Shown here: positions 34,406 through 42,683 of the stretch, in pieces
How positions within the stretch are numbered: the stretch's first letter is position 1
Layout of the letters: each line of letters starts with the position of its first letter
Origin: Nocardioidaceae bacterium
GTDB taxonomy: Bacteria; Actinomycetota; Actinomycetes; Propionibacteriales; Nocardioidaceae
Direction: 5' to 3'
Assembly (NCBI GenBank): GCA_020636935.1
Contig: JACJWW010000001.1
Location: forward strand, 1-64,000
Length of the DNA: 64,000 nt
Notes under the pieces: model-generated
Seen by the model: the letters and a program-made list of their open reading frames with translations, nothing else
The model's database searches: none
What the model was told of the DNA's origin: nothing
Made by a program: the position numbers and the translations under genes

Positions 34406-35268
34406 CTGCTCCTTTCATCAGACGAGCCCAGCTCGACCGCGACGTTGTCGATCAGTCGGGTTTGACCCAGTTGCGCAGCGACGAGGAGCCTCGCCGTCCC
34501 GCTCGACGGTGCTGGCCCCAGGTTGGTGGAGGTGAGCCGCAGATAATCCACCTCCACGCCCTTGACCTGCCTCAACACCGCTTCTGCGGCGGAGAGCACG
34601 GCGGCCGCGCCCTGCTGACCTGATCGCGCACCAGCGGTCAGCGCCTGCGACAAAGCCACAGCACGCGAGCGCGCGGCATCGTCGAGATAGCGATTGCGAC
34701 TACTCATCGCCAAGCCGTCGGGCTCACGCAAGGTGGCCGCACCGACGATCCGCACCGGCAGGCAAAGGTCGGTGACGAGTTGCCTGATCAACACCAACTG
34801 CTGATAGTCCTTCTCGCCGAAGACGGCTACGTCGGGGCCGAGCAGCCCGAACAGCTTGGCCACCACCGTCAGCACGCCCGCGAAATGACCAGGCCTGGCG
34901 GCACCTTCAAGTATTTCCGCCTTGGGGCCCGGATTGATCGTGACCTCCGGGTCGCCATCGGGGTACACCTGAGTCACGTCGGGCACGAAGACCACATCGA
35001 CTCCGTGATCGGCACAAATCATCAAGTCGGCTTCGAGAGTGCGCGGATAACGGTCGAGATCCTCACCGACACCGAATTGCAGCGGGTTGACGAAGATGGA
35101 GGCGACCACGGCGCCTGACTCACCAACCTCGCTCCTGGCTCGGGTCAGCAATGAGGCATGGCCATCGTGCAGCGCACCCATGGTCGGCACGAAGCCGATC
35201 TCACCCCGGCTCGCGAGAGCCTCGCTCAACTCCTCACGGGTGTTGGCGATGATTGGCCGCGCGGTCAC
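34402..35268 (-). CDS. panC: Pantothenate synthetase
   Basis: PanC joins pantoate and beta-alanine with ATP. The 288-residue protein has FVPTMGALHDGHASLL (HxGH nucleotide motif), FVNPLQFGVGEDLDRYPRTLEAD, VFGEKDYQQLVLIRQLV and MSSRNRYLDD, all canonical. It overlaps the DUF2520 gene start by 4 nt and panD by 4 nt. panB is not in the window. Confidence 0.97.
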   Translation of the reverse strand: MTARPIIANTREELSEALASRGEIGFVPTMGALHDGHASLLTRARSEVGESGAVVASIFVNPLQFGVGEDLDRYPRTLEADLMICADHGVDVVFVPDVTQVYPDGDPEVTINPGPKAEILEGAARPGHFAGVLTVVAKLFGLLGPDVAVFGEKDYQQLVLIRQLVTDLCLPVRIVGAATLREPDGLAMSSRNRYLDDAARSRAVALSQALTAGARSGQQGAAAVLSAAEAVLRQVKGVEVDYLRLTSTNLGPAPSSGTARLLVAAQLGQTRLIDNVAVELGSSDERSS

Positions 35269-36173
35269 CTGTCATTCAACTCAGGCGTGGACACTCGGCC
35301 CTCATAACGGGCAAGCGCATGGTCAAGGATGCTGATCAAGCGCGCGCCTCGGATGCCCAGAAGCCGCCCATCGAGCATGGCCTTGTTGGCACTGGCCTTG
35401 GCCATCGCGACGTAAGCCGGGATGCTTGCTGGTGCTGAAGTCGCCAAGTCATCCAAGTGAGCCTGCACCGTGCGCACGTCGCCACGCACGATTGGCCCGG
35501 TCAAGGCTTCACTGCCCTTGGTCAAGGCATTGTCGAGGGCGGCTTCGAGAAGTGGTTTCAACACGGTGGCCGGAGACTCAGCACCGGCTTCGACCAGGAT
35601 GTCCATCGCTTGGTTGACCAGGGTGACCAAGTGATTGGCACCATGGGCCAAGCCAGCGTGATAGAGCACGCGCTTGTCTTCGGCGACAAACATCGCGATG
35701 CCACCGAGATCGTCGACCAGGCTCTGCACTTCGACCCGGGCCACATCCTCGGCAGTAACCCCGAAGACACAGCCCTTGAGTCGCGGCAGGTCAAGCGCCG
35801 TACCGGTGAAGGTCATTGCCGGGTGCATCGCGATCGTGTGGGCACCAACTTCGGCGGCTGCTCGGAGTACGTCGAGCCCGTGCCGACCAGAGGTGTGCGC
35901 GACGTATTGGCCTTTGCGGATCACGCCGGAGCCAACGAGCGAGACCACGACATTTTCCAACATGTCATCGGGCACGGTCAGCAACAGAAGATCGGCCGCA
36001 CGAGCAACGTCAGTGGGCTTGCAGACCTCGACGCCGGGCAGCAGAGCAGCGATGCGTTCGCGCGTCGCCTCGGATTCACCTGAGACAGCAACGACCTCGT
36101 GCCCAACAGCACGAAAAGCAGCAGCAAGGACCGCACCAACACGGCCTGCGCCGACAACCCCAATCCGGGCCAT
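35265..36173 (-). CDS. Rossmann-like/DUF2520 protein in the pantothenate operon
   Basis: The 302-residue protein has an NAD(P)-binding N-terminus (RIGVVGAGRVGAVLAAAF), then LLLTVPDDML and a C-terminal helical DUF2520 region (GLAHGANHLVTLVNQAMDIL), an architecture like ketopantoate or P5C reductases. It overlaps panC by 4 nt and is the first gene of panC-panD-coaX. A role as an alternative ketopantoate reductase is plausible from position, but not shown by sequence. Confidence 0.82.
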   Translation of the reverse strand: MARIGVVGAGRVGAVLAAAFRAVGHEVVAVSGESEATRERIAALLPGVEVCKPTDVARAADLLLLTVPDDMLENVVVSLVGSGVIRKGQYVAHTSGRHGLDVLRAAAEVGAHTIAMHPAMTFTGTALDLPRLKGCVFGVTAEDVARVEVQSLVDDLGGIAMFVAEDKRVLYHAGLAHGANHLVTLVNQAMDILVEAGAESPATVLKPLLEAALDNALTKGSEALTGPIVRGDVRTVQAHLDDLATSAPASIPAYVAMAKASANKAMLDGRLLGIRGARLISILDHALARYEGRVSTPELNDR

Positions 36174-36222
36174 GACTCATTCGCCTTTCGTTCCAGTCCA
36201 CAAGGGGTACCGGACTACTCAA

Positions 36223-36235
36223 TGATTGACAATCA
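36223..36235. repeat. 13-bp palindrome upstream of the pantothenate operon
   Basis: TGATTGACAATCA has two perfect 6-bp arms around a single base. It lies about 50 bp upstream of the DUF2520 start, in the 111-bp gap after a glycosyltransferase gene. It might be an operator for the pan operon. Confidence 0.35.
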
Positions 36236-36284
36236 GAAGCGTACGCGCCCCATTCCCAGTGTCGAAACCCCTTCGCACGGTGGG

Positions 36285-37361
36285 CTAGGTCACAAAATCG
36301 GGCAGATTGGGCTCACCCTGCCACGGGTGCTCAAGGCGACCATCGACCAGCAGGGCCGAGACGCCTCGGGAGTCCAGGAGACTGAGCCACTCAATCAGAT
36401 CGGCTCGGCGATCCTGGGTCACCAGCCAGCCCATCAGGCGTTGTTGCGCTGGTACGACGGTCTGCGCGAAGGGCAGCTCAGACCAGATCTGTCGCGTGGT
36501 CTCCACGAGCTTCTTCCAGTACGCCGAGTCAGCGGCGGCCGCCCCGCGGAAGTATTCCCACATGTCGATCGGGAGCACTTCGGTAACAAAAACGCGGGTG
36601 ACCTCGGGATCGCCGAAGGCCCTGACGGACTCCAGGGACAGTTGCTTCGTGGCCATCCGATCGGTCAGATCAGCCAGATCCTTCGGCGCAGTGGTGATCG
36701 AGTCGGGGCGCGAGCGCCACAGATAGACCGGCTCGGTGAGCACGTCGATGCTGCGCGCTGCGAGCAAGGCGGCCGTGATCGCCGGTTGATCCTCATAGCG
36801 GATCTCCTCGGGGAAACGCAGGTTCTGCCACACCGAGGAGCGATAGAGCTTGTTCCAGGCAAAGACATCGGCCAGCAACAACGGGTGACTCGAGATGGTG
36901 ACACCGCGCAACTCCGTTTGGTGATTGCGTTTCATCAATGGGGTGGTCCACTGGCGCACCCCATCCCAGCGATCGGCGCGCCCGATCACGATCTCGCTCT
37001 CACCCTGCTCAGCAGCCCTGACCAGCCGACTCCACGAGCCGACCGGGAGCACATCGTCACTGTCCAGGAAGGCGACAAGTGGTGCCTGCACCAGGCCCAA
37101 CCCGGTGTTGCGCGCAGCCCCGAGACCGGCATTGTCTTGGCGCACGATCCGCACCAGACCCTTGACCTGACGGCGTTTGGCCCATCGCTCCACGATCTTC
37201 ACGGAGTCATCGGGTGAGCCGTCGTCCACGACGATCAACTCCCAGTCATGGAAGTCTTGCTTCTCCACACTGGCCAAGCACTCGGGCAGCCACTGCGCCA
37301 CGTCGTACACCGGCATGACCACAGAGAGCCGCACCGGTCTCGCCTCGCGTCGCAGCCTCAT
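36285..37361 (-). CDS. Glycosyltransferase family 2
   Basis: A GT-A enzyme of 358 residues: VRLSVVMPVYDVAQWLPECLAS, the nucleotide-binding ELIVVDDGSPDDS, ARNTGLGLVQAPLVAFLDSDDVLP with the metal DSD motif, and RYEDQPAITAALL near 210. The donor sugar is unknown; the neighbouring rml genes make dTDP-rhamnose a candidate. ATG 37361 follows GAGG with a 5-nt spacer that is the last copy of a 14-bp tandem repeat. Confidence 0.88.
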   Translation of the reverse strand: MRLRREARPVRLSVVMPVYDVAQWLPECLASVEKQDFHDWELIVVDDGSPDDSVKIVERWAKRRQVKGLVRIVRQDNAGLGAARNTGLGLVQAPLVAFLDSDDVLPVGSWSRLVRAAEQGESEIVIGRADRWDGVRQWTTPLMKRNHQTELRGVTISSHPLLLADVFAWNKLYRSSVWQNLRFPEEIRYEDQPAITAALLAARSIDVLTEPVYLWRSRPDSITTAPKDLADLTDRMATKQLSLESVRAFGDPEVTRVFVTEVLPIDMWEYFRGAAAADSAYWKKLVETTRQIWSELPFAQTVVPAQQRLMGWLVTQDRRADLIEWLSLLDSRGVSALLVDGRLEHPWQGEPNLPDFVT

Positions 37362-37403
37362 GATCGCCTCAACTTGATCGCCTCAACTTGATCGCCTCAA
37401 CTT
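37362..37403 (-). repeat. Three tandem copies of a 14-bp unit at a glycosyltransferase gene junction
   Basis: GATCGCCTCAACTT (plus strand) repeats perfectly at 37362-37375, 37376-37389 and 37390-37403. On the coding strand each unit carries TTGAGGCGATC, which is the ribosome site of the downstream gene. The upstream gene stops inside the array at 37383. Confidence 0.9.
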
Positions 37404-39365
37404 GATCACATCGTCAAGGAGCGTACGAGCCCGCGCCGCAAACGAATGCTCCTTCGCGACCTGGGCGGCGGCGGCCCGTCGCGCCGTATCGTCGCCAAAT
37501 ACCGACAGATCCGACACGAGGCGTCGCAAGTCGGAGCCATTGCGCGCGATCTGCACAGAGTCGCCGAAGGTCTCCTTGATGCCGGGCACGTCGTCACTGA
37601 TCACCCGGGCTCCCGCAGCGACGGCGTCGAAGAGCCGGTTCGACATGAAGCCGCCTGCCCGCATGTCGTCACGGTGATCACAAAGTACGACGGACGCGGC
37701 GCGGTAGGCGGCTCCGACCTTTTCGTTGGCCAGATGTTGACCGGCGATCATCGACTCGGGCAGGTAGGTCTCCCAGTCCTGGCCGTAGACGGTCAGCGGA
37801 AGACCCGCCTCGGCAGCCGCCATCACCAGTGGACGCACCGACTGCCTGGAGTTGCCGACGAACAACACCTGAGCCCCGGTGTCGGGCTCGGCCAAGTCGG
37901 GATGGAAACGGCTCGGCTCGGTGGCTTGCAGGAGCGGCACCACATCAGCAGACCACTCGTCGCGCCAGCGCTGCGCGCACGAAGCACTCGCCACGTAGAC
38001 CAAATCAAGTCCGCCAAGCTCCGACTCGGTGACTTGGTCGGCGTCATAGATCACCCACGCGAGATTCGTCTTGCCGGGCACCGGCTCTAGGGGCTTCTCA
38101 CCACGCAGCACGAGGTTGACGTCGTCATACTCGGTGGTCTCCCGGGCAAACGCCGGCCGCGCATCGATGACGACATCTTGGCCCAGCGCTCGCAACTGCT
38201 CGGCCAGCAACTCGGCGAAATGGCTGTCTCCCCAACGCCAGCCGCGCGGGCCTGGAGGCGAGCACTGCTTGAGTGCCCAGCGTAAGCGTGGCGGTCGTTC
38301 ATCGACCTGCAATCGCGGCACGCCAGCATTGGTGAAGCCGCAGGCCTGCCAGGCCACTTGATGTGAATCGCCGGGGGCAAGATCTCCGATGCCGAGTGCC
38401 ACCCGCTTGCGGTGAGCCAGCACCGATGACCTGGGCTCGACAGCCAAGGAGTCGGATTCGCCACGACGAGCCAGGCACACATCGCCAAGACCAGGGACCC
38501 GCACTCCTCCGATGCCACGGGCGTCGTCGAGCGGAAAGCCCTCGAGCAAGTGCAGATCTCCCCACAGTCCCGCACTTCGGATCACCCCTCGCTCATCGAG
38601 GACTACCGGCGCGACGGCACGCACATCGCCTCTGTCCAGTCGCTCAATCAGTGGCCTCAGCCAACCGCGATTGACGATCGTGCCGACCTTCAGCGAGATC
38701 ACCGTCGGCGCATCCGGCCGTTGCGCAAGTACGACGATCCGGTCATCGATGGCCTGCGCCGCCCGAGCGATTGCGTGAGCGAATCGGTCATCGTCATCCA
38801 GCACCACCGAGATCGCGCACTCGGGGTCATTGGCCCGTTGCCAACGCAAGGCACGCAGCGTCCACCAGAGCTCCCGCCAATCAGGGCTGGCCGAGATCTG
38901 CACCACCACATCGGTCTGGACGGGCTCGTCGATTGCTGCGGCTTGGCCAATCGCACTTCGCCACCATGTCCCCAAGCCCTCAGGCCCTGGGTCAAAGTCG
39001 CAAGCCACCGGATCCAGATGCCCCAAGTAGTGGCCGATCGGGCCCTCAGGATGATCGAGCGCATCTGGATGAGCCGACAGATAGCGCGCCGTCTCAAACA
39101 TCGGATGCACCTGCGCATCAAAATGACGCCCGCGCAGATAGGCGACGAATGGGTCGTCGGCCCCGGCCTTGACCGGATGCAGCAGCCTGAATGTCGCGCC
39201 GTCGAAGAGCGGATTGGGTGATCCCCCGCCACTCAGGTAGTGGCGCACGGCCTCGACCCGGTCGGTGATGCCGGTCTGGGCGGCGTACCACTCGAGGTCG
39301 AAGAGCGGCGAGTCGACGAGCAGACGCTCGACCTCACCTCCAGAGCGACGCAGAAGCCGCTTCAC
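37383..39365 (-). CDS. Large glycosyltransferase with N-terminal repeat region and GT-B C-terminus
   Basis: The first about 125 residues contain three related about 32-residue units (SPLFDLEWYA...HYLSGGG, NPLFDGATF...YLRGRHF, HPMFETARYL...HYLGHL), as seen in large surface-polysaccharide transferases. A middle segment resembles a GT-A fold (VVQISASPDWRELWWTLRAL). The last about 280 residues form a GT-B-like C-terminal domain with VLFVGNSR and the EX7E-like GGFMSNRLFDAVAAGARVISDDVPGIKE region. It overlaps the rmlCD gene by 4 nt. Donor and acceptor are unknown. Confidence 0.8.
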   Translation of the reverse strand: MKRLLRRSGGEVERLLVDSPLFDLEWYAAQTGITDRVEAVRHYLSGGGSPNPLFDGATFRLLHPVKAGADDPFVAYLRGRHFDAQVHPMFETARYLSAHPDALDHPEGPIGHYLGHLDPVACDFDPGPEGLGTWWRSAIGQAAAIDEPVQTDVVVQISASPDWRELWWTLRALRWQRANDPECAISVVLDDDDRFAHAIARAAQAIDDRIVVLAQRPDAPTVISLKVGTIVNRGWLRPLIERLDRGDVRAVAPVVLDERGVIRSAGLWGDLHLLEGFPLDDARGIGGVRVPGLGDVCLARRGESDSLAVEPRSSVLAHRKRVALGIGDLAPGDSHQVAWQACGFTNAGVPRLQVDERPPRLRWALKQCSPPGPRGWRWGDSHFAELLAEQLRALGQDVVIDARPAFARETTEYDDVNLVLRGEKPLEPVPGKTNLAWVIYDADQVTESELGGLDLVYVASASCAQRWRDEWSADVVPLLQATEPSRFHPDLAEPDTGAQVLFVGNSRQSVRPLVMAAAEAGLPLTVYGQDWETYLPESMIAGQHLANEKVGAAYRAASVVLCDHRDDMRAGGFMSNRLFDAVAAGARVISDDVPGIKETFGDSVQIARNGSDLRRLVSDLSVFGDDTARRAAAAQVAKEHSFAARARTLLDDVIKLRRSS

Positions 39366-40774
39366 GGCCGCGGAATCGTCTCCAGATAGGCCGTCAGGGC
39401 ATCGACCATGTCGCGAGGCACGAAGCCGGTTGCCTTGATCTTGGCGAGGTCGAGGGTGCTCTTGAGGGGTCTCGGCGCAATCTGCTGACCCTCAGCGGTC
39501 AGATGGGAGAAGTAGACCTCGGTGCTGACTGCGGCCACATCGGAGTCAGTGCGGCCCCGATCGAGGAAGACCTCCTTGGCAATCTCGGCCCAACTGAATG
39601 AGTCGCCGTCGCACGACAGGTTGTAGGTGCCCGGCTCGGCACCCACCTTGATCAGATGGATCGCGCCTCGAGCCAGGTCATCAGCGAAGGTCAATCTGCC
39701 GATCTGATCATCAATCACCGATGGCGAGATGTCGCGATCAGCCAAGGAGGCCATCGTCTTTACGAAATTGTTGCCGCCACCGACGACCCAGCTGGTGCGG
39801 ATTATGTAGTGATGCGGCAGGGTCGCGACGATCGCATCGCCGGCTGCCTTGGTCTGACCGTAGACGCCAAGCGGCGAGAAGGCCTCGGTCTCGGTGTGGG
39901 GCTCTTGGGTGCCGTCGAAGACATAGTCGGTCGAGTAGTGCACGACGGGCAGATTGTGGCGATGGGCCAGGCGCACCAGATTGGACACCCCGGTCACATT
40001 TGCCGCCCACGCACTTTGCCGACCCTCATCGGTCTCGGCCGCATCCACGGCGGTGAAGGCCGCCGCGTTGTAGATCACGCCGTACGACGACCACGGCAGC
40101 GCCGTGGCCAAGTCGGGGCTGGCCAGGTCGATCTCGGGGAGGTCAACGCCATGAGCATTGGGCAGCCGCTTCATCAACTCTGCTCCGACCTGCCCCTTGC
40201 AGCCCACCACGAGCGCGGGCTTCTCGGTGAAGGGGACCACCTCGGCCAGGCGGGGGTGCTCCTGATCTGCGGTCGACAACTCGGCTTCGGCCAATGGGAT
40301 CGGCCAGGGAATGTTGGCGGTCTCATCGGCGAGATTCAAGAAGGTGTAGGAGTCACGGGCTTGAGCCGACCAGTGCTCGTTGACCAGATATGAGTAGACG
40401 GTGTCGTCGACCAGGGTCTGGTAGGAGTTGCCGACGCCACGGGGCACGAAGACCGAGGTCTCGGGCCCCATCTCGATGGTGAAGGTCTTGCCGAAGGTCT
40501 TGCCTTCGCGCAGATCGACCCAGGCCCCGAAGATCTTTCCGCTTGCGATCGAGACGAGCTTGTCCCAGGGCTCCGCATGCACCCCACGGGTAGCGCCTCG
40601 AGAGTCATTGAAAGACATGTTGTTCTGGATCGGGGCGAAGTCGGGCAACCCGAGGGCCACCATCTTCTCGCGCTGCCAGTTCTCCTTGAACCAACCCCGG
40701 TTGTCACCATGCACAGGCAGGTGGATCACGAGGAGCCCCGGGATCGGGGTCATTTCAATACTCAGCTCAGTCAT
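39362..40774 (-). CDS. Fused dTDP-4-dehydrorhamnose 3,5-epimerase / 4-reductase (RmlC-RmlD)
   Basis: Residues about 1-185 are a cupin RmlC (NRGWFKENW, TRGVHAEPWDKLVSIASGKIF, VFVPRGVGNSYQ). Residues about 190-470 are an SDR RmlD (GCKGQVGAELMKRL, AAFTAVDAAE, STDYVFDG and YGQTKAAGD with the YxxxK pair). One polypeptide thus performs the last two steps to dTDP-L-rhamnose. I start at ATG 40774, with GGAG 6 nt upstream; the frame runs on to 40849 into rmlB. The gene is 10 bp downstream of rmlB. Confidence 0.94.
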   Translation of the reverse strand: MTELSIEMTPIPGLLVIHLPVHGDNRGWFKENWQREKMVALGLPDFAPIQNNMSFNDSRGATRGVHAEPWDKLVSIASGKIFGAWVDLREGKTFGKTFTIEMGPETSVFVPRGVGNSYQTLVDDTVYSYLVNEHWSAQARDSYTFLNLADETANIPWPIPLAEAELSTADQEHPRLAEVVPFTEKPALVVGCKGQVGAELMKRLPNAHGVDLPEIDLASPDLATALPWSSYGVIYNAAAFTAVDAAETDEGRQSAWAANVTGVSNLVRLAHRHNLPVVHYSTDYVFDGTQEPHTETEAFSPLGVYGQTKAAGDAIVATLPHHYIIRTSWVVGGGNNFVKTMASLADRDISPSVIDDQIGRLTFADDLARGAIHLIKVGAEPGTYNLSCDGDSFSWAEIAKEVFLDRGRTDSDVAAVSTEVYFSHLTAEGQQIAPRPLKSTLDLAKIKATGFVPRDMVDALTAYLETIPRP

Positions 40775-40784
40775 CGCAGGCTCC

Positions 40785-41798
40785 CTACTGCCCAGCCTGG
40801 GCGTATTTCGCCTCGGTCTCGGCCTTCTGTGGCCGCCACCAGTCTTCATGGGCGCGATACCAGTCGATGGTCGCGGCCAAGCCTTCTTCGAAGTTGGTCA
40901 TCGAAGGAGACCAGCCGAGCTCGGTACGCAATCTGGTGGAGTCAATCGCATAGCGCAGGTCGTGGCCGGCACGATCGGTGACATGGTCGAAGTCGTCTTC
41001 GGCCCGGCCCATCAGCCGCAAAATCGTCTGCACCACCTCGAGATTGTTCTTCTCCCCATCGGCGCCGATCAGATAGGTCTCGCCAGCCACACCCCGCTCG
41101 ACGATGCGGAGCACTGCCGAGCTGTGGTCTTCGGCATGGATCCAGTCGCGCACATTGAGGCCCTGTCCGTACAGGCGCGGCCGGATCCCATCGATCAGAT
41201 TGGTGATCTGGCGGGGGATGAACTTCTCCACGTGCTGGTAGGGGCCGTAGTTGTTGGAGCAGTTGCTCAGGGTCGCGTGCACACCGAAGGAGCGCACCCA
41301 GGCGCGCACCAACAGGTCAGAGCCGGCCTTGGTCGATGAATACGGGCTGCTTGGGTTGTAGGGCGTCGACTCGGTGAAGCGCTCCGGGTCATCGAGCTCC
41401 AGGTCGCCGTACACCTCATCGGTGGAGATGTGGTGCATCCGCACCCCATGGCGCCTGACGCCCTCCAGCAGGGTGTAGGTGCCGACCAGATTCGTGTGAA
41501 TGAAGGGCGAGGGATCGTTGAGCGAGTTGTCATTGTGCGACTCAGCGGCGTAGTGCACGAGCACACCGTCACCTTTGGCCAAGTCAGCGCACAGGCTGTC
41601 GACCAACTCAGCATCGGCGATATCGCCTTCGATCAGCTCGACCCGGTCGGACGGCAGGCCTTGGAGCGTACGCCGATCACCGGCGTAAGTGAGCAGGTCG
41701 AGGACCTTGACCTGCGCGTCGGTATTGGCCACCAGATGGCGTACGAAATTGGAGCCGATGAATCCAGCGCCCCCGGTGACGAGAAATGACGAAACCAT
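40785..41798 (-). CDS. rmlB: dTDP-glucose 4,6-dehydratase
   Basis: RmlB converts dTDP-glucose to dTDP-4-keto-6-deoxyglucose. The 337-residue SDR begins FLVTGGAGFIGSNFVRHL, has HYAAESHNDNS, STDEVYGDLE and YSSTKAGSDLLVRAW (YxxxK). ATG 41798 is chosen with AAGG 8 nt upstream; the frame continues to 41984 across the divergent rmlA. It leads rmlCD and two glycosyltransferase genes in a single coupled run. Confidence 0.96.
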   Translation of the reverse strand: MVSSFLVTGGAGFIGSNFVRHLVANTDAQVKVLDLLTYAGDRRTLQGLPSDRVELIEGDIADAELVDSLCADLAKGDGVLVHYAAESHNDNSLNDPSPFIHTNLVGTYTLLEGVRRHGVRMHHISTDEVYGDLELDDPERFTESTPYNPSSPYSSTKAGSDLLVRAWVRSFGVHATLSNCSNNYGPYQHVEKFIPRQITNLIDGIRPRLYGQGLNVRDWIHAEDHSSAVLRIVERGVAGETYLIGADGEKNNLEVVQTILRLMGRAEDDFDHVTDRAGHDLRYAIDSTRLRTELGWSPSMTNFEEGLAATIDWYRAHEDWWRPQKAETEAKYAQAGQ

Positions 41799-41810
41799 AA
41801 CGACTACCTT

Positions 41811-42680
41811 ATGGGCATGCGCGGAATCATTTTGGCAGGAGGCACCGGGTCGAGATTGCACCCGATCACCTTGGGCACCAGCAAGCAGTTGCTGCCGGTC
41901 TATGACAAGCCGATGATCTATTACCCCTTGTCGACCCTGATCCTTGCCGGGATCAGGGACATCTTGGTGATCACGACACCTCACGATGCTCCCGGTTTCG
42001 AGCGTCTGCTCGGTGACGGGTCACAGTTCGGCGTCAACATCACCTATGTGCAGCAACCCTCACCCGACGGTCTCGCCCAAGCCTTCATCCTCGGCGAAGA
42101 CCACGTCGGCTCGGAGGCAGCCGCGTTGGTGCTGGGCGACAACATCTTCCACGGCACGGGTCTGGGCACCCAACTCCAACGCTTCAAGGAGATCGACGGT
42201 GGCGCGGTCTTCGGCTATCGCGTGGCCGATCCGACCGCCTACGGTGTCGTCGAGTTCGACGCCGATGGCAGGGCGATCTCATTGGAGGAAAAGCCAACCA
42301 AGCCCAAGAGCCACTACGCAGTGCCGGGCCTGTACTTCTATTCCAATGACGTGGTGGCGATCGCAAAGGACCTCAAGCCCTCCCCGCGTGGCGAGTTGGA
42401 GATCACCGATGTCAACCGGATCTACCTCGAGCAGGGGCGCTTGCAGGTCGAGGTGCTCCCCCGAGGGACGGCATGGCTGGACACCGGCACTTTCACGACC
42501 TTGCTGGAGGCCGGCAATTACGTCGCCACGATCGAAAATCGTGAAGGCCTCAAGATCGGCTCACCAGAGGAGGTCGCCTGGCGGATGGGCTTCCTCAGTG
42601 ATGCCGAGTTGGCCGAGCGGGCCGAGCCGCTGGTCAAGAGCGGCTATGGCTCCTATCTCTTGGGCCTTCTTGACGACTGA
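41811..42680 (+). CDS. rmlA: Glucose-1-phosphate thymidylyltransferase
   Basis: RmlA makes dTDP-glucose from dTTP and glucose-1-phosphate. The nucleotidyltransferase signature GIILAGGTGSRLHPIT, then SKQLLPVYDKPMIYYPLS, LGDNIFHGTGL, EEKPTKPKSHYAVPGLYFY and GTAWLDTGT are all present. It is divergent from rmlB with only 12 bp between start codons. ATG 41811 or 41817 could start it; neither has a clear ribosome site. It converges on the osmoprotectant-binding gene with a 3-bp gap. Confidence 0.96.
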   Translation: MGMRGIILAGGTGSRLHPITLGTSKQLLPVYDKPMIYYPLSTLILAGIRDILVITTPHDAPGFERLLGDGSQFGVNITYVQQPSPDGLAQAFILGEDHVGSEAAALVLGDNIFHGTGLGTQLQRFKEIDGGAVFGYRVADPTAYGVVEFDADGRAISLEEKPTKPKSHYAVPGLYFYSNDVVAIAKDLKPSPRGELEITDVNRIYLEQGRLQVEVLPRGTAWLDTGTFTTLLEAGNYVATIENREGLKIGSPEEVAWRMGFLSDAELAERAEPLVKSGYGSYLLGLLDD

Positions 42681-42683
42681 CTT

